Part shown: positions 45,846 through 58,150 of the stretch, in pieces | Numbering within the stretch: the first letter of the stretch is position 1 | Layout of the letters: every line of letters begins with the position of its first letter | Source: Microcebus murinus | Lineage: Eukaryota; Chordata; Mammalia; Primates; Cheirogaleidae | NCBI RefSeq assembly: GCF_040939455.1 | Contig: NC_134106.1 | Location: 87,055,001-87,119,000, forward strand | Length of the DNA stretch: 64,000 nt | Reading direction: 5' to 3' | The notes under the pieces: generated by a model | What the model was told of the DNA's origin: nothing | Seen by the model: the letters and a program-made list of their open reading frames with translations, nothing else | Databases searched by the model: none | Position numbers and translations under genes: made by a program

Positions 45846-47219
45846 CCACCCCCATCATTAAGAGGTGGTGAGTCTGTAAACTTACTCAAGTCTCCAAATT
45901 TATTGAGGGCTGTGAATCTGTGTTTTGTTAATTCAAGTTAGTCTTCTATTGAGTTGACCTAGAATTCTTCCTTTTTTACAGAAAAAAGAAGAATTTGGTG
46001 TTGCCCATCTAGTTCTCTCCTATGGGTACCGTGAACGACTGCCCAAGGCCACAGGTGCCTTTGCATCAGACCATTCTGATTCCTGTGTAACCACGACCAC
46101 CTTGTCTTTGGGGGCAAAGGAAGCCCCATGGCATCTGCCACCCCAGGATCTGATTACCCTTGTGGCAGTTCAATGTCCCAGGCCAGTGGCAGCAGTTCCC
46201 ACTGGAAAGTCTGGCCTGCTGAGAAGAGTGAGCTCAGAGCTCTCTGTGATACTGGGCTCCCCTCACCACGTCATTCCTCACGGTTGTTATGTCTCTGGAC
46301 CCTCTGTGTGAGTGGGCAGGTCTGACACCATAAATCCACACTAGCATTCCAGCCTCCCTGAGCCTTTGCAAACTTTCCTCTAGAGCAAATCAAGAAAGTC
46401 GTGACACCTCAACTTCGTTTATCTTAGGTCACCTCTGGTTCTGTTTCAGCCAAACCAACCAACCTAACAAGCCCTCAGAGCCCTCTCTAAACCTTTGACC
46501 TGCAACCCAGAATCCAGAATCTCTGTTTAGTGGGCCCAGGTCCCTAAAGCCCTCCTCATCCAAGTTTATGTCACCTCCACTGTGATGCACGCAACAGCCA
46601 TTCCCACACACCTTCTTCAGATTTCTTTCTGTGTGCATAGAAATGGGGGAAGACAGAGATTTTAATGAATTGGCTCATGTGGTCCTGGGGCTAACAAGGC
46701 TGTCATGTGCAGGGCAGGCTTTAGGCTAGAAACCCAGGCAGGACTTCGTGCTGCAGTGAATGCATGATACATGGGAACAACGTCACACAGTGCTTCCATG
46801 GCAACACTTAGATTGATGAGTGATTAAATAACTCACTACTGTAATCTAGCTAAGTTGTCACAAAGCCAGTTAGTTGTCAGAAATCTATTTAGTTGTCACT
46901 AACCATCACAACCACGTGAAGGTAGTCACTGATTAGAGGTCTAACCCAAGGAGCGGAGATATGTTTGCAGATCCCAGAGGCTGGGGAGGAACGACGCCAC
47001 AGAGTGAGAGACAGGTGCCTACGGAGGCCCCAGAGGGAATTTGTTGTTCGCTAAACAGTGCACGTAGGCTCAACATGAGCCATGCAGTCTCCCACTGTGC
47101 ACATGGGGACCCCATCCTTGTGCTCAGTTGAAGTGTCATGAGTCCGTTTGGGTGAAAGGGATAATCACATCTAAAGGAAGAAAGAAAAACAAGCCCACTG
47201 AATTGATGTCTTACCATGA

Positions 47220-47375
47220 ATTGGACATTGAGCTTAGAATCTTCATTTTATATTTTTCACAACACTGAGAGATAAGCATTGTCATCTGCACTTTTACTGA
47301 GGAATTTGACATTCAAGAAAATTAAATCACTTGCCCAAGTAATGAGTGGCAGAACAAGTCTTCATGACTCTGAGA
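47220..47375 (+). mobile_element. MIR relic (block B second copy)
   Basis: Paralogue of 16090-16260. Confidence 0.7.
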
Positions 47376-48043
47376 TCTCGTTGGTTGCTGTACACACCTG
47401 GCCCCAATATTGGTGTCAAGACCTGCCCTATTCTCAGATGGAGCCAGACCCTGGCAGATCACACTGGACTCCTTCCAGGGGACTCTGGCTTGAGGGGACA
47501 TCAGGTGGGACGACGGGGTCACAGGCATCAGAGACCTCACCCTCAAGATCAACAGTGCAGGAGGAGGCCATGGCTCTGAATAGCATCTGCACGCACATGC
47601 CACGTAGATGTTGCATGTCTGTGTGCTCTCCCTCTGTCTCTCTCCTCTCTTTTCTAGGGCTGAGCCCACACTGGACACAGCTGCTTCCACGTTTGTCACA
47701 CACTACGACTGCTTTCCTTTCTGCTGGATCATAAAAACTCCTCTCCATGTCTCCTTCTGTCCCTGGTCACACTGTGCACTTCCTTTCTCACCTTCCTCAA
47801 AGAACTCCAGGGGAGGAAAAGGGTGGCTCTGAGCAGTAAAAGCCAGGGTCCCTGTGGCCAGCAGAGCACAGGAAGGGCTGCATGGTTTTTCCCCAACACC
47901 CAAGGCACAGGGTCTTGGCTGGGTTGCGGTTCCAAGCTGCCTGCTTTCCCACTGCCTGTGTCTGTGAGCTCTGGTCAAGCCCCGATCTCCTGATGGGCCA
48001 TGGCCTGCACTAAGCCTTCAGGGATGGCCCCGTGACCTGCAGT

Positions 48044-48142
48044 AGCTTTGCCTGGTTTGCGTGGGGGAGAAGCTTTGCCTGGTTTGCGTGGGGGAGAAGC
48101 TTTGCCTGGTTTGCGTGGGGGAGAAGCTTTGCCTGGTTTGCT
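48044..48142. repeat. 27-bp minisatellite, four units (block B second copy)
   Basis: Unit starts at 48044, 48071, 48098 and 48125; three full units and a partial fourth. On the minus strand it reads as a short KASPPRKPG repeat inside a chance ORF. Confidence 0.9.
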
Positions 48143-49454
48143 GGGTTTACAAAGGAAATGGTCTAAATCCACTCTGGACATTCTGTAGCCACACTTGCTG
48201 GGTTGCTGACCCTTCATCGCTTCTGTCACTCTAGACAGATGAGGGAGCTGGCAGCTGCACAAACCCAGCTCCTCACCTCTGAAGCCAAATAACCCTGGCA
48301 GACGTCTTACCCTCCCTGGGCCTCAGTCTCCCTGTCCGTGTCATGGGAATGACAATCTATGCTAGGGTGCTGGGTGATTAGGTGGGGCTATGTGAGCACC
48401 TCTTGTGATTGTGAAGAGGGATACAGATGTTTATCCACAGGCCTGTGAAGGTCAAGTGAGAGAATAAATGCAAATTAAATTGGAAATTAAAATGGTAAGA
48501 AAACAAAACATCATTGACAGTTCTGAGCCTTTCTAAGGGAGCTTTCTATAGTCCTGAGTCCTTTCTATGTCTGAGTCCACTTGTACTGATGAGTCATTCT
48601 GCCAACAGTCTGACACTCATGTGATAAGCTGGACATCAGAGTCCCATCAGAACAGACGCAGACCCCCGGAGCAGTGCAGGGCGTCCTGAGGGCCCTGCCC
48701 CTGCCGTGAGGCATTAACCCTTTAGGTGCCAGACCTGGGGGAGGTCCGGGGGCTCCAGGGGAGGGCGATGGCTTCTGAAGTGGCTCTCAGGGGTTTCAAG
48801 GCAGTGGCTATTCATGAACAGTGGAACTTCAGTACTGTCACAACCCTGCTGTCTCACAGGTTCTTGAAAAGCCATTTCTATGACCTATGACAGACTTACT
48901 ATGTCCAACAGCTTGCAAAAATGTTCCAGGCTAATGAGAAAAATCTCTCTGTGCCCCAGACAGAAGACGCGAGATGCCGATCCTACGAATGCAGACTTGC
49001 AGGACACGTGACCAGTGAGAGAGGTTCATTCCAGGCCAGGGACAGAAACCTGGCCTGATCCCTGCAATGACCAATACTGCAAGGGGAGAAGGTGTGTGCA
49101 CCTAAGGTGTGGGGGGCTGGCTTCCACGTCAGGAGAGGAGGGGTCTCCCCCCAGTCCTTCCCTACTCTTGCCCCAGGGCCTGAAATGCCCCTCTGATGTG
49201 ACCTCCTCTGGCCCTGCAAGTGCCATGCCCTGTCCAGCTGGTGTCTTGGGGGACTAGCTGCAGCCAGTCAGAACGAGGCCAGGAAGAGCCAGGCTCCGGG
49301 TGGGTTTGGGGTGGCGAGGGCCCGGGGACCACACGCTCTGTGATTTCCCAGAAGCAGGAGCTGAGAGGTACTAGAGGGAGCTTGGTGTCCTTGGAGACCA
49401 GTAGGGGACCTTAACCAATATTAAACTAAAAAGCTAAAATAGACTTTATGTGTA

Positions 49455-49510
49455 TGTGTACATATATATATATATATACATACACACACACGTATATATA
49501 CATAGATATA
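49455..49510. repeat. TA/CA microsatellite (block B second copy)
   Basis: Paralogue of 18350-18410. Confidence 0.8.
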
Positions 49511-50906
49511 TTTTTCTCTTTGTGTGTATTTGAAGAGGAATACTTCTTGTAATAAAAGAACAATCAATTGTAGCTATTCATAGCTGTGACCCTGTGGTAG
49601 AATGAAGTCATAATTCAATGTGAGTTTGAGAATCTTTTACATATTTTTGTGAGCAATTCCAGTATCTCCTTCTATGAATAACCTCTTCGTATATTGTAGT
49701 CCTCTGCTATTTTATCATCATTACTACAGATAACTAAAATAACCTAGTGTTGTTTCGGTTAACTTGTTTACCAGAACAACACTATATATGCATCATAAAC
49801 ATTTAATGTGGCTGTGTACTCCACAGTTTGTTTATATTCTTGAGAAATATTTTGACTATTCTTGACTATTTCATGCCAAGCTATATAATGTCATTTTCAA
49901 AAAGTGGGAAGTAAATTGCAATGACTATTGTTGAAACTAGAAAGGGAGAGAAGGTTAAAACTATCAAAATCTTCATTTTACACTCTGCCTTCTTCTAGAA
50001 GGAATCTGACATGGAGAGATTCAGTAGCAGGCTCACATTCCACAGGGAGAAAGGCAGCTCCAGGGCCTGTCAAATGGCACCAAAATCACATCCTCTCTGT
50101 GGGCAGCAGCCAGGTAGGATTTGGAAGGTGCAGGGACAAAGTGCTCCCTCTGCTGGGCAGGATGCATTTCAACGTGTTTCATTTTAAGTTCTATTTGCAT
50201 TACTGTCCTCCTACTTTGGAAAACTCTGACTCAGCTGGGTGTTGTTTTAGATGAGCTTTACTCAGTGCCCCAGGCAGAAATAATTACTCTGTCTAATGAC
50301 ACACATGGTAACTCCCTGATAGTCTGTCACACTACATAGAGATCATCTCAGCCTCCCCCATTAGTCTGAGGAGGAGCAAACACGGTCTGATTCATTTCTG
50401 TATCCCCATCTGCTGGGGCTTGAACATAGTGCCCCTCAAAGACTGGAACAAATGTATTAGCTGATGAGTTATTTTCAACTTCATTTGTCAGATCTGGAAA
50501 GCCCACACCACTCAAAGATATCCGTTTTGGCTTTACATGCCAAGACTGCTTTTGCCTCAGGGCCTTTGCACATGTCCTGCCCTCTGCCTAGAACACTCTC
50601 TGTCTGGGTCTCTGCCCGCTGTTCTCTCAGTGTTCAGTGTGAATGATACCACCTGCAGATACGCTTCTGATCTCTCCATCTAAATCACACTTCTTCAGAT
50701 GAAATGATGACACAAGAAACGAAAACAAGAGGAATCACAAGGGAGTGTATGATTCAATGCCAAATGAGGCCAAGAGTGAACAATAAAAATTATTAAGGAG
50801 TTTGAGGATTGGAGAATTTACTGTGAACTAGGGAGCTAGACCAGGCTTCAAAAAAGAGACAGAATATAAGAGGAGCCTTCAGGGTGAGTTAAGAATGCAG
50901 TGGATA

Positions 50907-51237
50907 GGGCCAAGTGCGGTGGCTCACGCGTGTAATCCTAGCACCCTGGGAGGGCAAGCGGGCAGATTGCTTTTGGTCAGGAGTTCGAAACCTGCCTGAG
51001 CAAGAGCGAGACCCCTGTCTCTACTAAAAATAGAAAGAAATTAATTGGCCAACTAATATATATGGAAAAAATTAACCAGGCACGGTGGCGTATGCCTGTA
51101 GTCTCAGCTACGTGGGAGGCTGAGGAAGGAGGATTGCTTGAGCCCAGGAGTTTGAGGCTGCTGTGAGCTAGGCTGACACCACAGCACTCACTCTAGCCTG
51201 GGCAATAAAGCGAGGCTCTGTGTCAAAAAATAAAAAC
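50907..51237 (+). mobile_element. Alu, lemur type (block B second copy)
   Basis: Paralogue of 19797-20130. The flanking duplication is perfect here (AAGAATGCAGTGGATA). Confidence 0.93.
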
Positions 51238-52108
51238 AAGAATGCAGTGGATAGAAAGTTAGGTGGGATGATCATGCAGAGCTGTGGGCCGGGCTGCCAC
51301 AGTCACACGAGATGCTTCATGGGGTTGAAATCCAACGTCTGCCCTGCCCACCAAGCTCACTGCCGCTGAGGCGTGTCCACCAGAGGAGGGTGCTTTTGCC
51401 GACTGGATCACAGGCTCCCAGGGATGGTGGAGGCTCTGTACCGAGACAGGCGATGAGGACAAGCGCAGCGCAAGTGGAGTTGGGAAGAGGATCAACATCA
51501 GCCTCTTCAAGGGGGCGGGGAGCAGGCTGGACTGGCTGAAGCCCAGCCTTGGGGGAAGGGAGGGCAGGAAACAAGGCCCGAGCGTCAGGTCTCCAGCCAC
51601 AGCACCATCGGACTTCTCGGGAAACTAAAAAATGTGTTCGTAGAAAATCCAGCCCCATCTGAGACTCCTCCAAGAGAAGCTTCAGTTGTGGTTACTGAGG
51701 AGCAAAGAGCAGGTTAGAATTAGGGAAGAGATTATTACCACGAATATGCAAGTGTAGCTCTCTGCAGGAGTTCTCTCCTTTTCTTTCACGGGACTCACCA
51801 AAGCTTAGAGTTTTCCTTGTTTGTTCCCGTGTTATGGTCCGTCTCACCAGCCAGTCCCGGTGCCAGAAGTCAGGGACGCATCGCTCTTGTTGACCAGGAT
51901 GTCCCAATGCCTAGTTCAGTGCCTGACAGCGGGGTGGCTTTCAGGAACTATTTCTTCCATGAATGAACTGTCCAGATTTTCAACAGTAAGCGGACAGTTA
52001 AGTGAGTTATGGCAAATGCTGTCAAGGACAGTTTTAGCTGCTTAGGGAAAAGTAGATGATGAGACATTAAGGGAACTGGCACAAGCATTGTAATTCCAGT
52101 GCTCTGCA

Positions 52109-52459
<351 letters not shown>

Positions 52460-52689
52460 TGCTCTGCATAAGCAGAGCCTGGAGGGATGCAGAGATGAAC
52501 TCGAACAGCTGTGGTGCAGGGGACATGTGTGCTTGCTTTCAATTTTCCTCTCAGTTTGGCAACTGTGGCAACCTTGTGTGTGGCTCTTCCTATCCTTGAA
52601 CTCTGCAACCAGCCCCCTTTCTAGAACTTGCTGCTAAGAATCAGAAAGACAAAGCTGTGTGCAGTAGTCTGTTGTTGGTGAGTAACCTC

Positions 52690-52890
52690 TCTGTGACAGG
52701 CCCTGTAGTAAATGTTTTGCATACATCATGTCATTTGATCTCCACAGCAGCTCCGGGAGGGGTCCCATTTATAACCACATTTTACAGCTGATGAAGGAAA
52801 TTGCTACCCAGAGATCACTTGCCCAAGTCACACAGCTAATAAAGGCAAAACCAGAATTCGAACTCAGAACTGTCTGACCCAGCACTTAGC
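52690..52890 (+). mobile_element. MIR (block B second copy)
   Basis: Paralogue of 21225-21420. Confidence 0.85.
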
Positions 52891-52979
52891 TCCCAACACC
52901 CACACCAAGCCTTTCTCTACAAAAATACTCAACATACATTTAAAACATAATTGAGTCCGTATTTATGCATATATACATC

Positions 52980-53040
52980 GATATATATATATAGATAGAT
53001 AGATAGATGTATACACATTACACATATACACACATACACA
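52980..53040. repeat. TA/TAGA microsatellite with CA flank (block B second copy)
   Basis: Paralogue of 21521-21570, longer by a TATATATA run. Confidence 0.75.
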
Positions 53041-53241
53041 TTAATCCTCAGGTGAAAATACTAATAGAGAAAAACATAGAAGCAAATATGCCAATAACCC
53101 AGTGGTTATTCTGGGTGATGGAATTAAGGGTAACATTTTCTTCTTTAATCTTTTATATATTTTCCCAATTTTCTACAGTGAGCATATATTGCTGTGATAA
53201 CTGGAAAGTCAATGTAATTCTTAAATTAAAATTTACCCTTC

Positions 53242-53391
53242 GGCTGGGTGCAGTGGCTCACGCCTGTAATTCTAGCACTCTGGGAGGCTGAGGTGGGAGG
53301 ATCGCTCAAGGTCAGGAGTTCGAGACCAGCCTGAGCAAGAGTGAGACCCCCCTGTCTCTACTAAAAATAGAAAGAAATTGTCTGGACAACT

Positions 53392-53464
<73 letters not shown>

Positions 53465-53619
53465 TAAATTAGCCGGTCATGGTGGTGCATGCTTGTAGTC
53501 CCAGCTACTTGGGAGACTGAGGCAGGATTGCTTGAGCCAAGGAGTTTAAGGTTGCTGTGAGCTATCCTGATGCCACGGCACTCTTCTCCGGGCGACAGAG
53601 CGAGACTCTGTCTCAAAAC
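53242..53619 (+). mobile_element. Alu with TA expansion in its linker (block B second copy)
   Basis: Paralogue of 21773-22152; here the linker is an A-run plus a nearly pure TA repeat (53407-53458). Confidence 0.92.
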
Positions 53620-53767
53620 AATTTATTTTAGTTGTTTTTCTGTTGCTTTTACAGCAAGTCCATTTGCGGGGGGGGGGGGGGAGGGAGGAAGGGACCCTTT
53701 TGGGGAGAGGGGTGTGGGCAACTTTTACTTCAGTCTCCTGTTTCTGCCCTGTTAGTATCAGGATTAG

Positions 53768-53782
53768 CCGCCAGGGGGCGCC
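53768..53782 (+). promoter_or_regulatory. CTCF-type motif, block B second copy
   Basis: Identical 15-bp core to 22313-22327, in the same orientation, although the flanks have diverged. Confidence 0.6.
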
Positions 53783-54891
53783 CGAGGCCCACCTTTTAAG
53801 AGCCGAAGCGGGCTGCGGTGCGGGGAAGGTCCCAAGGCTGTGGGAACCTGAGCAGCTCCCGCTGAGCTGTCTGTAAACACACACGCTTTGCACCTCTGGG
53901 TTTTTGCTGCTGTTGCTCCCTCTGCCTGGTGCACCCCACGCCACCTGGCCTCCTGTCTGCTCAGTTGATCCTTAAGGCCCATGTACAAAACCTCCTCTTC
54001 TCCTTACACAGCGGATGGCTGAGCACCCGAAAGCCCCCAGGCCCTGGAAGGGCTTTGATCAGTCTTGATGAATGAGCAAAAGCTTCCCATGCAGTTTCAG
54101 GCTAACTTTTTCTCCAATCGGTTGGTTCTTTTTCGAATGACAATAACAGCCATTGTTCATTGGGCACATCTGTGTGTCAAGCCCTGTTGTGTATTAGAGC
54201 ATTTAATTGATCTTCCCCAAGGAGGCTGAACGTGAAGGCTGAAGCTGACTGCCTAGGTTCAAGTTCCACTTCTCCCGCTTCCTGGCTGGTTGTGTTTAAG
54301 TAGGTTACCTAGCCCTTCTTTCCTCAACTGTAAAAAGGTGAAAATGATAGTATCCACCTCCTAGTGTTACTGTTGGCTTGAGGACGAAACGAGCCACCAC
54401 TTGCAAAAGTAGTTAGAACAGAAATGGATAGCATAGGCGCCCTCCATAACCTGTTCAGTTCTGTTACGTTCCTGTGTCCCTTTCGACTTCCTGCTTCCTA
54501 GAAGGCAGTCTGCCATTCCGTACTCTGACCTGCATCTGTGGCTACACTCACATGCCAAGCTGCATTTCTCTGTCCCCACCAGACCAGGAGCTCCTGGAAG
54601 ACCGGTGTGCGAATGATTCAGTTCTTGGGTCCCCAACACCGGGCCTGGCACAGAATAGGTTGTTTATGGAGTTGGATTATTTAGCCCAGGAACTGTTGCC
54701 TTGGGACTTACAGTTCTGTATTTACAATTCTGTCAAGGGGGATAGGGAAGAAGGAGGAAATTATCACAACAAAATGGAGTTTTGACATTTTTATTAAAAG
54801 ATAACATACATACAGAAAAGTTCAATGGCTTTTCATTCACTAAACATACCCATGAAACCAACACCCAGATCAAGAATCAGAACACCCCTGG

Positions 54892-54953
54892 TTTCTTCTG
54901 ACAGCGCTTTATTGGAAATAAAAAAAAAATAAAAATAAAATAAAAAAAAAAAA
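54892..54953 (+). mobile_element. Poly-A-tailed micro-insertion present only in block B second copy
   Basis: About 25 bp of body and an AAAAT-interrupted A-tail, flanked by the perfect 13-bp duplication AGAACACCCCTGG (54879-54891, 54954-54966). Absent at 23431 in the first copy. Confidence 0.85.
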
Positions 54954-54997
54954 AGAACACCCCTGGCATCCTGGAAGCCCCACCCTACGGTAACCAC

Positions 54998-56971
54998 CTT
55001 CCTGATTTCTAATAACCTGTTTTGGTTTTGTTTAAAATAAAGTAAATTTTAACTCACACCAGGTCTCGAGAAGCCATGCCATACATATCTGCTTGGTGTG
55101 GAGAGGCATTTTCAAACACAACAGGCGACGGCAGAATCCGCAATGAATGGAAGTCATGGCGGGGGCTTGCAGAACACCACGTGATGTCTGTAAAATGAGT
55201 GCCCTCCCACTTCCCCCGCCATGTGTCCATAGTGTGAGCAGAGTCGGGGAGGGGACAGAGACTGGCAGAGCTGACGGGACAGCTTGAAGAAAGGCCCTGG
55301 GTGGTGAACCAGGGAATGTAAGGGGTGTTGGCGGGTGGGCGGGATGAAGGTGGTAAAGACAGGTGACGCTGCAAGATCAGTGTCCAAACAAGCCCCTTCT
55401 CGTAGCCATGGGGGTCCCCAGGAGAGTTTTAAGCAGAGGACTAACGTGGTCAGATTTCTATTTCAGAAAGAATGCTCTGAACATTGAGAAGTAAATGTCA
55501 CTTAACACTTACTGAGCTAGACACTTCTAAGCCCTTCCCATAGATCACGTAGTTTAGCGCTCACAGCAGCCGAGGAGGTAGACAGCATGGCACCCGCACT
55601 TTACAGACCGGGAAACAGCCCAAGGAAACGAGTGAGTTCCCAACGCCGCACAGCTGGAAGGCAGGAGCCAGCGTGCCAACCAGCTGTGGCCCAGCCTTCA
55701 CACGGTGGGCAAAGGCTCTGCTGGCTTCGGGGCAGGACCCTAAGGGACCGTGTCCACAGCGTCCTTGAGCTCCAGCACTGACAGTGACCTGGCCGACAGC
55801 CTCCCTGCTTCTCTCATGGCTAGTTTTGAGGCAGAATTTCCCTCTGCTGCTCTCCTGGGAGTCGCTCCCTACTGAGATCTGTGGTGACAGAGACCGTATG
55901 AAGTTCTAGGATCCCACGAGGGGAGTGTAGCAAGGCCCCAAAGCACAGAGCAATGTGGTCTTGGTGGCCAGTGGTTGGCTCTGTCCTCATCTGCAGGGCA
56001 CTTGCACTGTGGCCACGGGCAAGTCACCTAAAGGCCTAAGCCTCTGTTTTCTCATCTGTGAAAATGTGGGTAATGAAAATGCCACCCACAGGGAGGACTG
56101 TCGTTGGGAGGATTAAGTGGGTGAGTGGGTGTCTCAGGTGCTAGCGTGGGACTGCACACACTGCAAGTGCTCAACAGGACAGAGCAGACTTCATTATCTG
56201 GCACATTACACGGTTCACTTCCTGTCATCCTCATGACAGCCCTTGCACACGGGGCCTGCTGTTCTCCTGACTTTACAGAAATATCAGCGGCAGCACAGAA
56301 ACAGGTGATGGCTCGCTGGGGCCAGAGTTTGATCATAGAGACATGACTGAACACCAAGTCTAGGATCCTGGAATCTGAATTCTGACCTGGAAGGCCTGAA
56401 AAGATGTGCCTTGGTGACCAGGGAGGAGCTGAGAGGCCACCAGACTGGGGTGGAGCCACATGAGTTGGGACAGACTTCCCTCCGTCTGCCTTGGGCCAAA
56501 GAATCCTCAGGGGACCTCAGCGTGCTCCCAGGCACTGGGTCCAGCGCAGAGGCAGGACTCAGCGTTTGGCACCAGATGTGTGCTTCCTTCTAAGGGCTTT
56601 CTTATGCATTGGTCACGTTCACAAAGAGCCCTTGCCCTCTGCAGAGAGCAGCCTCTGATTGTCCTTTTCAGGAACTATTCAAAAAAGAAGGCATGTTTTC
56701 ATAAACTACATATTACTCGCCTAACTCGGGACTCGGATGAGTCTCTGTGAGTCTCTGTGAGCTGGTTGGAGCCTGCTGTGTGTGGCAAAACATGAGCACT
56801 TCCAACGCTGTGACTTGGGTCATCGGAGTCTGTGCACCTGCTGTTTCCCTCAGGAGGAAAGAGAAGGAGACGATTGTTAGCTCCCTGTCGGGTAAGGTGA
56901 GTGGGTCTTGCCTTAATGCTATCATCTTGCTCTTTAATCTGCAACGTTTCCATTTTTAAAATGGACTTCTA
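54998..56971. other. Single-copy region with MIR relics
   Basis: MIR at about 55500-55685 (TTACTGAGCTAGACACTTCT; CCCGCACTTTACAGACCGGG) and another on the same scale at 55970-56175. The rest is unassigned; overlapping ORFs up to 135 codons are not supported as genes. Confidence 0.55.
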
Positions 56972-57300
56972 GGCTGGGCGTGGTAGCTCCCACCTGTAAT
57001 CCTAGCACTCTGGGAGGCCGAGGTGGGAGGATCACTTGAGCTCAGGAGTTTGAGACTACCCTGGGCAAGAGTGAGACCCCGTCTCTACTAAAAATAGAAA
57101 GAAATTAGCTGGACAACTAAAAATACATAGGAAAAATGAGCTGGGTGTAGTGGCACATACCTGTAGTCCCAGCTACTCAGGAGGCTGAGGCAGGAGGATC
57201 GCTTGAGCCCAGGAGTTTGAGGTTGCTGTGAGCTAGGCTGATGCCTCGGCACTCTAGCCCAGGCAACAGAGTAAGACTCTGTCTCAAAAACTAAATAAAT
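56972..57300 (+). mobile_element. Alu, lemur region, complete
   Basis: Complete dimer flanked by the perfect duplication AAATGGACTTCTA. Confidence 0.93.
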
Positions 57301-57808
57301 GAAATGGACTTCTAGGTCACATTTCCCCAAGCCATAGATGACTTTAGTCCTTTCCATAAATAATATCTTCCTGGATTATGATGAGACAGCAGAAAGCTCT
57401 TAAGTAGAGTTGGGATCATCGATCTTACCCCAAGTCCAGTTCTTATGGAAGGATGTCCCAGTGAGCCCATGGCCTCCTGGACAAGTGGAGCCGGGGGCTC
57501 AGCGCGGGCTGGGCCACTCACATCACCAACAAGACAAGGGCCCAGGGGCAGCTGATGACCAGTGCTGCTGGGTACAGAAAGGGGAAGAACAAGACCTATC
57601 TTGCAAGGCTGTTTGGAAAATTAAATGAGATGTTTATATTTATTAAGATTTAGGCTCTTACTGTAGTTAATACTGGCTGACGTTTATCACGTGCCCTCCA
57701 TGTGCCTAACTACCTGCTAAGTGTGTTACACATACAGCTTCCTGTTAAGTCAGCACAGTCCAGATTATGTCATCAAAATACAGCCCTGATCTTTGTCTCC
57801 TATGTGCC
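57301..57808. other. Short single-copy stretch with a MIR relic
   Basis: 57660-57780 carries MIR-like wording (TTTATCACGTGCCCTCCATG; CTAAGTGTGTTACACATACA). Nothing else recognised. Confidence 0.45.
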
Positions 57809-58150
57809 TTTTTTTTTTTTTTTTTTTTTTTGAGACAGAGTCTCGCTTTGTTGCCCAGGCTAGAGTGAGTGCCGTGGCGTCAGCCTAGCTCACAACAACC
57901 TCAAACTCCTGGGCTCAAGCAATCCTGCTGCTTCAGCCTCCCGACTAGCTGGGACTACAGGCATGCTCCACCATGCCCGGCTAATTTTTTCTCTATATAT
58001 ATTAGTTGGCCAATTAATTTCTTTCTATTTATGGTAGAGACGGGGTCTTGCTCTTGCTCAGGCTGGTTTCGAACTCCTGACCTCGAGCAATCCGCCCGCC
58101 TCGGCCTCCCAGAGTGCTAGGATTACAGGCGTGAGCCACCGCGCCCAGCC
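57809..58150 (-). mobile_element. Alu, full-length lemur type
   Basis: Reverse-orientation dimer with a 23-bp T-run, flanked by the perfect duplication TCCTATGTGCCTTT. Confidence 0.95.

Noticed and set aside
48044..48142. CRISPR-like regular repeats
   Set aside because: Units are directly adjacent with no spacers, in a primate genome; an ordinary minisatellite.
47975..48262. ORF with repeated KASPPRKPG
   Set aside because: Product of the 27-bp minisatellite, which is a multiple of three; the paralogue lacks the repeats and there is no coding support.
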